This document shows positions 25,638 to 34,083 of a DNA stretch of 35,268 nt, one piece after another; within the stretch, counting starts at the first letter, position 1, and every line of letters begins with the position of its first letter. Below the pieces are notes generated by a model. It was not told where the DNA came from, did no database searches, and saw only the letters and a list, made by a program, of their open reading frames with translations. The stretch covers positions 1-35,268 of the forward strand of contig JAGVPM010000155.1 of assembly GCA_020052235.1 (NCBI GenBank), given 5' to 3'. A program made the translations under genes and the position numbers. Origin of the DNA: Candidatus Goldiibacteriota bacterium (GTDB lineage Bacteria; Oederibacteriota; JAAXVQ01).

Positions 25638-27020
25638 ATGGAATTGAAAGATAAACACATCGTGGTGGTGGGGCTGGCCCGTTCGGGCCGGGCTGCTGCT
25701 GCTTTATTGATGCGGCATGGCGCCGTGGTCACGGCCACGGATTTAAAATCCGCGGACGCCTTGACGGAGGCCATTAACGAATTGACGGCCTTGGGTGTGA
25801 TTGTTGAAGCCGACGGTCACGTGCGCACAACCTTCGAACGCGCAGACATGATTGTGATTTCTCCGGGAGTTAGTTTGGATGTTCCCGAATTGCGGGATGC
25901 CATGCAGCGCGGAGTTCCGATTTTGTCGGAATTGGAATTGGGTTATCGTTTTTGCCGCGGACGGGTGGCGGCTTTAACCGGCACCAATGGAAAAACCACC
26001 ACGGTCAATTTGCTGGCCAAGATAGTGCATGATGCGGGTGTGCCCGGTGTCATGGCGGGTAACGTGGGCGTGGCTTTTTCCGGTGTGGCGGAAAGCGTGC
26101 TGCCGGAAGGCATCGCCATGTTGGAAGTATCCAGCTTCCAATTGGAAACCATTCAGGAATTTCATCCGGAGGTGGCTGCGGTCTTAAACGTGACGCCGGA
26201 TCATTTGGACCGCTATTCGAATATGCAGGCGTATGTTGAAGCCAAAGCGAACATCATGCGGCAACAAACCGCCGGGGATGTGGTGGTGCTTAATGCCGTG
26301 GATAAATATACTCCCTTGTTGGCCGCGCAAGCCCGGGGCCGGGTCATACTGTTTTCTTCCCGCGGTCCGGTGGCCGGCGAAGGGGTATGGGTGGAAAATG
26401 GAAAAATGCGTTACCGTCTGGCCAAGGTTGGCGAGGGTGAGTTGATTGCACCGGAAGAATTATTAATCCCCGGTCCGCATAATGTGGAAAATGCCTTGGC
26501 GGCCGTTGCCATGGGGCTAAGCCTGGGGTTGCCGGCAACTGGGATGATGCAAAGCCTGCGGACATTTGCCGGGGTGCCGCACCGGTTGGAACCCGTCGGT
26601 GCCGTTGGCCAAATACGGTTCGTGAATGATTCCAAGGGGACCAATGTGGATGCGGTCATCAAAGCCTTGCAGAGCTATGTTGATCCCTTGATCTTGATTT
26701 TAGGCGGTCGTGACAAGCACGGCGATTTCACGGCCTTGCGCGACCTGCTGCGGGAACGGGTGCGCAGCGTCGTGGTGATGGGCGAGGCGGCGCAGATTAT
26801 CGCGGATCAAATTCAAAATACGGTTCCGATTCAACACGAGGAAACCTTGGAGCGCGCTTTGCGGACAGCCTACCAAGCCGCGCGCCCGGGGGATGTGGTT
26901 TTGCTCTCGCCGGGGTGCGCGAGTTTTGATCAGTTCAAGAATTTTGAAGAACGAGGGGAACGTTTTCGCGAGGAAGTCCGCCGCTTGGCAACCGAGTTGG
27001 GGCAGGAGGCGCCATGTTAG
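25638..27020 (+). CDS. murD: UDP-N-acetylmuramoylalanine--D-glutamate ligase
   Basis: MELKDKHIVVVGLARSGRAAA, LTGTNGKTTTVNLL, NVTPDHLDRYSNMQAY, FVNDSKGTNVDAV; start moved to ATG 25638. Confidence 0.96.
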   Translation: MELKDKHIVVVGLARSGRAAAALLMRHGAVVTATDLKSADALTEAINELTALGVIVEADGHVRTTFERADMIVISPGVSLDVPELRDAMQRGVPILSELELGYRFCRGRVAALTGTNGKTTTVNLLAKIVHDAGVPGVMAGNVGVAFSGVAESVLPEGIAMLEVSSFQLETIQEFHPEVAAVLNVTPDHLDRYSNMQAYVEAKANIMRQQTAGDVVVLNAVDKYTPLLAAQARGRVILFSSRGPVAGEGVWVENGKMRYRLAKVGEGELIAPEELLIPGPHNVENALAAVAMGLSLGLPATGMMQSLRTFAGVPHRLEPVGAVGQIRFVNDSKGTNVDAVIKALQSYVDPLILILGGRDKHGDFTALRDLLRERVRSVVVMGEAAQIIADQIQNTVPIQHEETLERALRTAYQAARPGDVVLLSPGCASFDQFKNFEERGERFREEVRRLATELGQEAPC

Positions 27021-28132
27021 CCGGAGAGCGCCGTCAAGGCCATGGGGATTTGATGCTTTTGATCTTAACCCTGGTGTTGGTGGGTTTTGGGCTGATCATG
27101 ATCTATTCATCCTCTTCCATTCTGGCCATGCGCACCTACGGCGACTCTTACTATTTTATTAAACGGCAATTGATTTGGGCCGGGCTGGGATTTGCCGGGC
27201 TGTGGTTTTTAGCCAAAACGCCCTATGAACGTTTCCGCAATATGGTATTGCCCCTGTTGTTTGGGTGTGTGATTTTGCTGCTGGCCGTTTTGCTGCTGCC
27301 GATAGGTAAAACCGTCGGCGGCGCCCGCCGCTGGCTGGTATTGGGCCCTTTGTCGTTTCAGCCCGCGGAAATGCTGAAGCTGGTTTTGGTCATTTATTTG
27401 GCCGATGCTTTGGCGCGCAAGCAGGAAATCATGCGCGATTTTTCCAAAGGGGTTTTGCCGAATTTGATGATCGCGGGCAGCTTGTCGGCTTTGCTGTTGC
27501 TGCAGCCGGATTTAGGCACAGCGGTGATTATCGTATTGGTGACCATCGCCATGTTGTTTATGGGCGGCGCCCGTTTGGCGCATTTGTTGAGTTTGGGGCT
27601 GGCCGCGTTGCCCGTGGTATTTTTGCTGATTTTTAAAGTGGCTTACCGGCGCCGGCGTTGGGACGCTTTTTTGGATCCCTGGCAAGACGCTTTGGGAAAA
27701 GGGTTTCAGATCGTCCAGTCATTTTTGGCCTTGGGCAGCGGCGGTTTATGGGGGCGCGGTTTGTGCGAGAGCCAGCAAAAGTTGTTTTATCTGCCCACGC
27801 CGCATACGGATTTTATTTACAGCATTGTCGGCGAGGAATTGGGGTTTATCGGAGCGTTTGCCGTATTGTTGGTTTTCGGTATGCTGATTTGGAAAGGTTT
27901 TTCCATTGCCCGCCATTGTCCGGACCAGTTTGGTAAAATGCTGGCCGTGGGGGTGACCATGCTGTTGGGGCTTCAGGCCATGATTAATATCGGCGTGGTC
28001 ACGGGGCTGGTTCCCACCAAGGGAACGACGTTGCCGTTTATCAGCGCCGGCGGTTCGTCGCTTTTGTTCTCGCTCCTGGCTGTGGGAATTCTGCTTTCAA
28101 TTTCCCGCAACGCCATTCCCGGGGAGGACTGA
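27014..28132 (+). CDS. ftsW: FtsW, lipid II polymerase (SEDS family)
   Basis: MIYSSSSILAM, GGARRWLVLGPLSFQPAEMLKL, LLLQPDLGTAVI, PTPHTDFIYSIVGEELGFIGAF, GTTLPFISAGGSSLLFSL. Confidence 0.96.
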   Translation: MLAGERRQGHGDLMLLILTLVLVGFGLIMIYSSSSILAMRTYGDSYYFIKRQLIWAGLGFAGLWFLAKTPYERFRNMVLPLLFGCVILLLAVLLLPIGKTVGGARRWLVLGPLSFQPAEMLKLVLVIYLADALARKQEIMRDFSKGVLPNLMIAGSLSALLLLQPDLGTAVIIVLVTIAMLFMGGARLAHLLSLGLAALPVVFLLIFKVAYRRRRWDAFLDPWQDALGKGFQIVQSFLALGSGGLWGRGLCESQQKLFYLPTPHTDFIYSIVGEELGFIGAFAVLLVFGMLIWKGFSIARHCPDQFGKMLAVGVTMLLGLQAMINIGVVTGLVPTKGTTLPFISAGGSSLLFSLLAVGILLSISRNAIPGED

Positions 28133-29244
28133 TGGAATCCGCGCAGGTATTCGTGGTTTCCGGCGGCGGGACCGGCGGGCATATTTTTCCGGCTTTGGCC
28201 GTGGCCAATGAATTGCGGCAACAAGCGCCCGGGGCGCGCGTGTTTTATTTGGGCAAGTCTGATGGTATGGAAAAAGAACTGGCGGAACGGGCGGGCTTGC
28301 CGTTTTTCGGCATTCCGGCTTCAGGGTTTGAACGCCGCCTGTCATTTAAAAATGCCGCGGCTATTTGGCAAGCTTTGTGCGGACTTGGCAGGGCGCGCCG
28401 CTGGTTGAAACAAAATCACGCTTGCGCGGTATTGGGAACCGGAGGGTTTATTTGCGGCCCGATTATTTTGGCGGCCCGTACCTTGGGCATTCCCACCATT
28501 ATTCATGAAAGCAATGTTGTCCCGGGACTGACCAACCGCTGGTTGGGACGCATTGCAACGCGCGTGGCAGTAGGACAACGGGAAAGCTTAACCCAGTTTC
28601 CGGCCAATAAAACCGTGGTCACGGGATTTCCCTTGCGGCCGGGGTTAAATGGTCCGGCCCGCGCCGCAGCCTGCGCTGTGTTCGGACTGGATCCCGCGCG
28701 GCGGGTGTTGTTCATTTTTCCAGGCAGTTTGGCGGCCCGGAGCATCAACCGGGCCGTGGCGGAAATGCTTCCGCATTGGGCGCGCCGTTTGCCGGAATGG
28801 CAGGTGCTGTGGATGACGGGCAAAGCGGATTTTGAATTCGCCCAGCGCGTGCAGAAACAATTGGGGCTGCCCGTAGTTATCCGGGAGTTTGTGTATGAAG
28901 TGCCGGAAGCGTATGCGGCCGCGGACATTGTCTTGGCCCGGGCCGGGGCCGGAACCTTGGCGGAATTATCGGCTGTGGGGAAACCTTCATTGTTGGTGCC
29001 GTATCCGTATGCCACCGGAAATCATCAGATGTTTAACGCGCAGTTGCTGGCGCGGGCCGGGGCCGCGGAAATTATAACCGACGACCGGATCAATGGGGAT
29101 GTGCTCTTGGAGACTCTGAAGAACATGATCGCGCGTTACGACGCTATGCGTCAAGCGGCGGAAGTCGTCCAAAGCGCGTATCCGAAACAGGCGGCGAAAG
29201 AAATAACGCGCATGCTGCTGGATATGGCGCAAAAAAACGGATGA
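28132..29244 (+). CDS. murG: UDP-GlcNAc--MurNAc-(pentapeptide) pyrophosphoryl-undecaprenol GlcNAc transferase
   Basis: SGGGTGGHIFPALAVANEL, GTGGFICGPIILAARTLGIPTIIHESNVVPGLTNRWL, RAGAGTLAELSAVGKPSLLVPYP. Confidence 0.96.
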   Translation: MESAQVFVVSGGGTGGHIFPALAVANELRQQAPGARVFYLGKSDGMEKELAERAGLPFFGIPASGFERRLSFKNAAAIWQALCGLGRARRWLKQNHACAVLGTGGFICGPIILAARTLGIPTIIHESNVVPGLTNRWLGRIATRVAVGQRESLTQFPANKTVVTGFPLRPGLNGPARAAACAVFGLDPARRVLFIFPGSLAARSINRAVAEMLPHWARRLPEWQVLWMTGKADFEFAQRVQKQLGLPVVIREFVYEVPEAYAAADIVLARAGAGTLAELSAVGKPSLLVPYPYATGNHQMFNAQLLARAGAAEIITDDRINGDVLLETLKNMIARYDAMRQAAEVVQSAYPKQAAKEITRMLLDMAQKNG

Positions 29245-29258
29245 ATGTATAAAAAATT

Positions 29259-29375
29259 AATTCCCCTCCCCAGGATTTGGTGGGAGGGGCTAGGGGAGGG
29301 GGCGTAAAGAGTATGCGGAAAAAGCTCATCACCCTCCCCCCGGCCCCCTCCCATCCGAGCAGGGAGGGGAATAAG
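29259..29375. repeat. CCCCTCCCC-type about 115-bp repeat, copy 1 (murG-murC intergenic)
   Basis: AATTCCCCTCCCCAGGATTTGGTGGGAGGGGCTAGGGGAGGGGGC...CATCACCCTCCCCC...CCCCTCCCATCCGAGCAGGGAGGGGAATAAG; paralogue at 30813-30930. Confidence 0.9.
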
Positions 29376-29393
29376 ATAGCTGAGGAACGCAGT

Positions 29394-30806
29394 ATGAAAA
29401 AAAATAAGCAAAGCATTCACTTCATAGGCATTGGCGGCTCGGGCATGAGCGGGATCGCCGAAGTGCTTTTGAATTTGGGATACAAAGTCACGGGTTCGGA
29501 TTTGAAAGCATCGGAGGTAACGCGCCGGTTGCAGCGCATGGGTGCCAAAGTATTTTCCGGGCACTTGGCGGAGAATTTACCCGAAGCCACGGATGTGGTG
29601 GTGGTTTCCAACGCGGTTCCGGACACCAATCCGGAGATCGTGGCTGCGCGTGAACGGGACATTCCCGTTATTCCCCGGGCGCAGATGTTGAATGATTTGA
29701 TGCGTTTAAAACAGGGCGTGGCCATTGCCGGAACCCACGGCAAAACCACCACCACCTCGATGCTGGCGTGGATTCTGGCGCAGGCTGGCATGGACCCAAC
29801 CATGGTGATCGGCGGGATTTTAAACAACATCAACCAGGGCGCGCGCATGGGCAAGGGTGATTATTTTGTAGTGGAAGCGTGCGAGGCGTACTCATCATTT
29901 CTGCACCTGACACCGGCCGTGGTGGCGGTAACGAATATTGACGACGATCATTTGGAAAATTACGGTTCGCGCGGTGCCTTGGAAGATGCGTTTGTCCAAT
30001 TCATCAACCGGGTTCCGTTTTGGGGTTTCGCGGTTTTAAATGCGGACGATCCGGGCATCCGTCAAGTGATGCCGCGGGTGGTGCCGCGCGTGATTACCGT
30101 GGGATTTGAAGTTGGAGCTGATTTGCGCGCCACCGCGCCGCTGGCGGATCAGTTAAGGCAGAGCGTGATGGTGACGCGCCGGGGCAAGTCCCTGGGCCGC
30201 CTGCAATTGCGTTTGCCCGGGAAATTTAATGTGTTGAACGCCCTGGCGGCCGCGGCCGTGGCTTTGGAATTGGGCGTTTCGTTTGAGAAAATCCAAAAAG
30301 CATTGGCCGGGTTCACGGGGGTGCGCCGCCGGTTTGAATACAAAGGCACGTACCGCGGGGCGACGGTCGTGGATGATTACGGGCATCATCCCACGGAAGT
30401 GGCTACCACGCTGACTGCCGCCCGCGGGTTGAATCCGCCGCGCGTGGTGGTGCTTTTTCAGCCGCATTTGTTTTCGCGCACGCAGCGGTTGTATAAAGAA
30501 TTTGCGCGCGCTCTCATGTTGGCTGATGAAATTTATGTGGCGGATATCTATCCGGCGCGGGAACGCGCGGTGCCGGGTGTGACGTCGCAATTGATCGTGG
30601 ATCAGCTGAACCTGGAAGGCCATGCCGCTGCCGGCGGCCCGCTGCCCTTGGATGCCTTGCTGGCCAAATTGAAAAAGGAACTCAAAGCCGGCGATCTGTT
30701 CATTACCATGGGCGCCGGGGATGTGTGGAAGCTGGGGGAACAATTGGCGGGCATCAAGGCAAAACCGAAAACCGCGGCAACCAAGAAAAAACGGAAGAAA
30801 GTATGA
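29394..30806 (+). CDS. murC: UDP-N-acetylmuramate--L-alanine ligase
   Basis: IHFIGIGGSGMSGIAEVLLNLGYKVTGSDL, AGTHGKTTTTSMLAW, NIDDDHLENYGS, VVDDYGHHPTEVATTL; start moved to ATG 29394, out of the repeat. Confidence 0.96.
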   Translation: MKKNKQSIHFIGIGGSGMSGIAEVLLNLGYKVTGSDLKASEVTRRLQRMGAKVFSGHLAENLPEATDVVVVSNAVPDTNPEIVAARERDIPVIPRAQMLNDLMRLKQGVAIAGTHGKTTTTSMLAWILAQAGMDPTMVIGGILNNINQGARMGKGDYFVVEACEAYSSFLHLTPAVVAVTNIDDDHLENYGSRGALEDAFVQFINRVPFWGFAVLNADDPGIRQVMPRVVPRVITVGFEVGADLRATAPLADQLRQSVMVTRRGKSLGRLQLRLPGKFNVLNALAAAAVALELGVSFEKIQKALAGFTGVRRRFEYKGTYRGATVVDDYGHHPTEVATTLTAARGLNPPRVVVLFQPHLFSRTQRLYKEFARALMLADEIYVADIYPARERAVPGVTSQLIVDQLNLEGHAAAGGPLPLDALLAKLKKELKAGDLFITMGAGDVWKLGEQLAGIKAKPKTAATKKKRKKV

Positions 30807-30812
30807 AAAAAT

Positions 30813-30930
30813 AATTCCCCTCCCCAGGTTGTGGTGGGAGGGGCCAGGGGAGGGGGCTTTAAGTGCTTGTAGAAAAAGTTCATCACCCTCCCCCTCACCC
30901 CCTCCCATCAAGTAGGGAGGGGAATATAAG
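30813..30930. repeat. CCCCTCCCC-type about 115-bp repeat, copy 2 (murC-ddl intergenic)
   Basis: AATTCCCCTCCCCAGGTTGTGGTGGGAGGGGCCAGGGGAGGGGGC...CATCACCCTCCCCCTCACCCCCTCCCATCAAGTAGGGAGGGGAATATAAG. Confidence 0.9.
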
Positions 30931-30949
30931 AAAAAAAGAGGGGAAAAGC

Positions 30950-31906
30950 ATGAGCAACGGAAAAAAAATCTCCACGGCCGTATGGCAGCGCCGTTTGGGC
31001 CAAAAAAAGATAGCGGTGTTAATGGGCGGGATTTCCGCGGAGCGTGAGATTTCTCTGCGCAGCGGAAAAATGGTTTGCGATGCCTTCAAGCGTTTGGGGC
31101 TGAAGGTTTGGGGCGTGGACATCCGCGGGTGGAAGGATTTGGTGGCCTTGGAGCGCCGCCGTCCGGATGTGGCCTTGTTGTGCCTGCATGGGACAGGCGG
31201 CGAAGACGGAGCCATTCAGGGCGTGTTGGAGTGGATGAGGGTTCCATATACCGGTTCGGACATATTGGCGTCGGCTTTGGCCATGGACAAAGCTCGTTCC
31301 AAGGAGATTTTAAAACGCGCCGGTTTGCCCACGGCGCCTTGGGTATTGCTGCAGGAAAAAAATGAGCGCGTGCCCGGATCGTTTACGATTCCCTGCGTGG
31401 TGAAACCCAACCGTCAGGGATCGACCGTGGGCATCACGATTGTGAAACAGCGTTCCCAATTGACGGCGGCTTTGCGGTTGGCGTGGAAACACGATTCGCA
31501 GGTCATGATTGAAAAATTTTGCCCCGGGAGGGAGATTACCGTAGGCATACTCAACGGCCGCGCGCTGCCGGTGGTGGAAATAATTCCCAGAAATGAGTTC
31601 TATGATTTTGCATCTAAGTATGTGCCGGGCATGTCCGAACACATCATTCCCGCGCGGATGCCGGCTTCGCATTTAAAGGAAGCGCAGCGTTTGGCCGAAG
31701 CGGCGCACCGCGCGTTGGGCTGCCGCGGCGTAAGCCGGGTGGATTTGATCGTGGGTCACGGCGGGCGCATGGATATTTTGGAAGTCAACACGCTCCCGGG
31801 GATGACGGCCACCAGTCTGCTGCCCGACGCCGCGCGGCACGCCGGTATTGGTTTTGAGGAATTGGTGGCGCGCATGGCCTATGAAGCTTTGGAGGACAAA
31901 GCGTGA
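30950..31906 (+). CDS. ddl: D-alanine--D-alanine ligase
   Basis: KIAVLMGGISAEREISLRSG, LHGTGGEDGAIQGVLEWMRVPYTGSD, CVVKPNRQGSTVGITIV, LEVNTLPGMTATSLLPDAA; start moved to ATG 30950. Confidence 0.96.
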   Translation: MSNGKKISTAVWQRRLGQKKIAVLMGGISAEREISLRSGKMVCDAFKRLGLKVWGVDIRGWKDLVALERRRPDVALLCLHGTGGEDGAIQGVLEWMRVPYTGSDILASALAMDKARSKEILKRAGLPTAPWVLLQEKNERVPGSFTIPCVVKPNRQGSTVGITIVKQRSQLTAALRLAWKHDSQVMIEKFCPGREITVGILNGRALPVVEIIPRNEFYDFASKYVPGMSEHIIPARMPASHLKEAQRLAEAAHRALGCRGVSRVDLIVGHGGRMDILEVNTLPGMTATSLLPDAARHAGIGFEELVARMAYEALEDKA

Positions 31907-32754
31907 AATTGAAACACCGCTTTACCTACGCAGGCACGGTGAGGACCGTGGGACGCCGGGTAAAAGCCCGGCGTGCGCCCGGCATGAAAATGCCTGCGGA
32001 TTGGAAAAGCCTGGCAGTGTCCGAGTCGCGCACGCATGGGCAGGCGCATTCACTGAACCTGCCCATGCGGATTTTAATTACCGCGGCGTTGGTGGGTATT
32101 TGCATTGCGGTGATCAGCAAGGAACCGGCATTGCATGATCAAATGGCCACTGCGTTGGGATCGGCGGGAGAAGAAATAAGCGGCTGGTTTGACAAGCCGT
32201 CGTCCGCAGCAACGCAGCCGGCTCCGGGAGAGAGAATCGGCACGGAAGCGAAACCCGTGGTGGTGGAAACCGGCCCGGCGGAGTTCAGGCCCGTGGCCTT
32301 GGTATCCGACGGGGGAATTTTCGCTTTGGGCGACCGCGGGGAAGTGAAAACCTGCGGTCCCGAATGCACGGCCGAACGTTTTCCGGTGGTGACAGGGTTG
32401 AAGGTTCAGGAAGTTCCGGGCACCATGGGCGTCATGCTGAAAACCAATGCGGATATGAGCTTGATTCACGCGGTACTGCGCACTGCGTGGGTGGATCAGT
32501 TGTCGGAAATCAATTTGGGCGAATTGCCCGTGTTGGTGTTGTATACGCGCGATGCGGTCAAAATTAAATTGAACGCCGATTCGCAACTGGATCAGAATTT
32601 AAAACGGTTGGCCGCGGTGCTGAAGGATTTGCGGGGCCGCGGGCAGGATGCGTTTACCGTGGATGTGCGGTACAAAGATCAAATTGTGGTGAAACCACGC
32701 CTCATCCTAGAACAGAGGCGGGGGTTTGGGGGCGAAGCACCCCAACGAAGATAG
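31903..32754 (+). CDS. ftsQ: FtsQ-like cell division protein (recognisable FtsQ beta-like domain; no clear POTRA)
   Basis: Cytoplasmic N-terminus, single TM (MRILITAALVGICIAVI), C-terminal domain LNADSQLDQNLKRLAAVLKDLRGRGQDAFTVDVRYKDQIVVKP; between ddl and ftsA. Confidence 0.8.
   Translation: MKLKHRFTYAGTVRTVGRRVKARRAPGMKMPADWKSLAVSESRTHGQAHSLNLPMRILITAALVGICIAVISKEPALHDQMATALGSAGEEISGWFDKPSSAATQPAPGERIGTEAKPVVVETGPAEFRPVALVSDGGIFALGDRGEVKTCGPECTAERFPVVTGLKVQEVPGTMGVMLKTNADMSLIHAVLRTAWVDQLSEINLGELPVLVLYTRDAVKIKLNADSQLDQNLKRLAAVLKDLRGRGQDAFTVDVRYKDQIVVKPRLILEQRRGFGGEAPQRR
31929..31998. repeat. Cloverleaf-like palindromic element embedded in frame in the ftsQ N-terminus
   Basis: Outer CGCAGGCA/TGCCTGCG; hairpins CACGGT-GAGG-ACCGTG, ACGCCGGG-TAAAAG-CCCGGCGT, GGCAT-GAAA-ATGCC. 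Confidence 0.7.
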
Positions 32755-32812
32755 GAAGGAACAGCGGACGTAAGTCCGCGTCAGGGAAACCTGTGGTTTC
32801 CCTGAAAGTTCC
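32699..32812 (+). repeat. Structured palindromic element family 1, copy D (3' end of ftsQ)
   Basis: Near-identical to copies A and B; the stem-III loop changed from GGTAC to GTAA. Confidence 0.95.
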
Positions 32813-32832
32813 ACGCAGCTGGAGGTGAAGGC

Positions 32833-34083
32833 ATGCCGAAAGATATGTACGATAATCTGGTGGTGGGGCTCGATCTGGGCACAACGAAGATTTGTGCCGT
32901 GATTGCCGAGATTCAACCCACGGGAGTGGCGAACATCATCGGCGTGGGCATCAAACCCTCCAAGGGACTGCGCAAGGGCGTAGTCGTTAACATTGAAAAC
33001 ACCATCGAGTCGGTCAAAGCCGCCGTGGCCGAGGCCGAGCGCATGGCCGGGGTGCGGGTCGGGTCCGTGTTTGCCGGCATCGCCGGCGGACACATCAAAG
33101 GCTTGAACTCCCATGGCGTGATTGCCGTATCGCACAAGGATAAGGAAATCACCCGCGAGGACGTGGAGCGCGTTATCGAAGCGGCCAAGGCCATTGCTTT
33201 GCCGCTGGACCGCGAGATTATTCACGTCCTGCCGCAGGAATTCATCATCGACAATCAAGACGGAATCCGGGAACCCGTGGGCATGTCCGGCGTGCGCTTG
33301 GAAGCCGAGGTGCATATTGTCACCGGGGCGGTGACCAGTGTTCAGAATATTATCAAGAGCGTGGAACGCGCCGGATACGGCGTGGAGGATATCATCCTGC
33401 AACCTTTGGCCAGTTCCGAAGCGGTGCTTTCACCCGATGAAAAGGAACTCGGCGTGGTGCTGGCCGATATTGGCGGCGGGACCACGGATGTGGCGATTTT
33501 TGTGGAAGGGGCGCTGTGGCATTCGGGTGTCATTGCCATTGGCGGAAATCAATTAACCGCGGACATTGCCATTGGCTTGCGCACTCCGAATCAGGAAGCT
33601 GAGGAGATCAAACATAAATACGGCTGCGCTTCGGTGTCCATGGTGGCCGAAGGCGAGGAAATTCAGGTTCCCGGAGTAGGCGGGCGGGCGCCGCGGACCT
33701 TGCCCCGCCGCCAGCTGGCGGAAATCATCCAGCCGCGCATGGAAGAAATTTTTGAATTGATTGACGCGGAAATCAAGAAAAACGGATTTGAAGAAAAAGC
33801 CGCGGCCGGAGTGGTCCTGACCGGCGGTTCTTCGTTGTTGGCCGGAACGGCTCAGTTGGCGGAAGAAATTTTACAAGTGCCGGTGCGCATTGGCGTGCCT
33901 AAAAATGTGGTGGGCATGGTGGATATCGTGAATTCCCCCAGTTATTCCACGGCCGTGGGGTTGGTGTGCTTTGGCGCCAAAAGCCGCACGCCGGGGTCCA
34001 CCGCGCGGTCGCGCGGGGGCCAGGGGAAAAAGATGGGTTCATTGATGCAACGCATGAAGACGTGGTTTACGGAATATTTTTAA
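32833..34083 (+). CDS. ftsA: Cell division protein FtsA
   Basis: NLVVGLDLGTTKICAVIAE, HVLPQEFIIDNQDGIREPVGMSGVRLE, LADIGGGTTDVAIF, GVVLTGGSSLLAG. Confidence 0.97.
   Translation: MPKDMYDNLVVGLDLGTTKICAVIAEIQPTGVANIIGVGIKPSKGLRKGVVVNIENTIESVKAAVAEAERMAGVRVGSVFAGIAGGHIKGLNSHGVIAVSHKDKEITREDVERVIEAAKAIALPLDREIIHVLPQEFIIDNQDGIREPVGMSGVRLEAEVHIVTGAVTSVQNIIKSVERAGYGVEDIILQPLASSEAVLSPDEKELGVVLADIGGGTTDVAIFVEGALWHSGVIAIGGNQLTADIAIGLRTPNQEAEEIKHKYGCASVSMVAEGEEIQVPGVGGRAPRTLPRRQLAEIIQPRMEEIFELIDAEIKKNGFEEKAAAGVVLTGGSSLLAGTAQLAEEILQVPVRIGVPKNVVGMVDIVNSPSYSTAVGLVCFGAKSRTPGSTARSRGGQGKKMGSLMQRMKTWFTEYF

Noticed and set aside
29277-29393. N-terminal extension of the murC ORF (MVGGARGGGVKSMRKK...), and the analogous ddl extension from 30863
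   Set aside because: Encoded by the CCCCTCCCC repeats; conserved family N-termini begin at ATG 29394 and ATG 30950.
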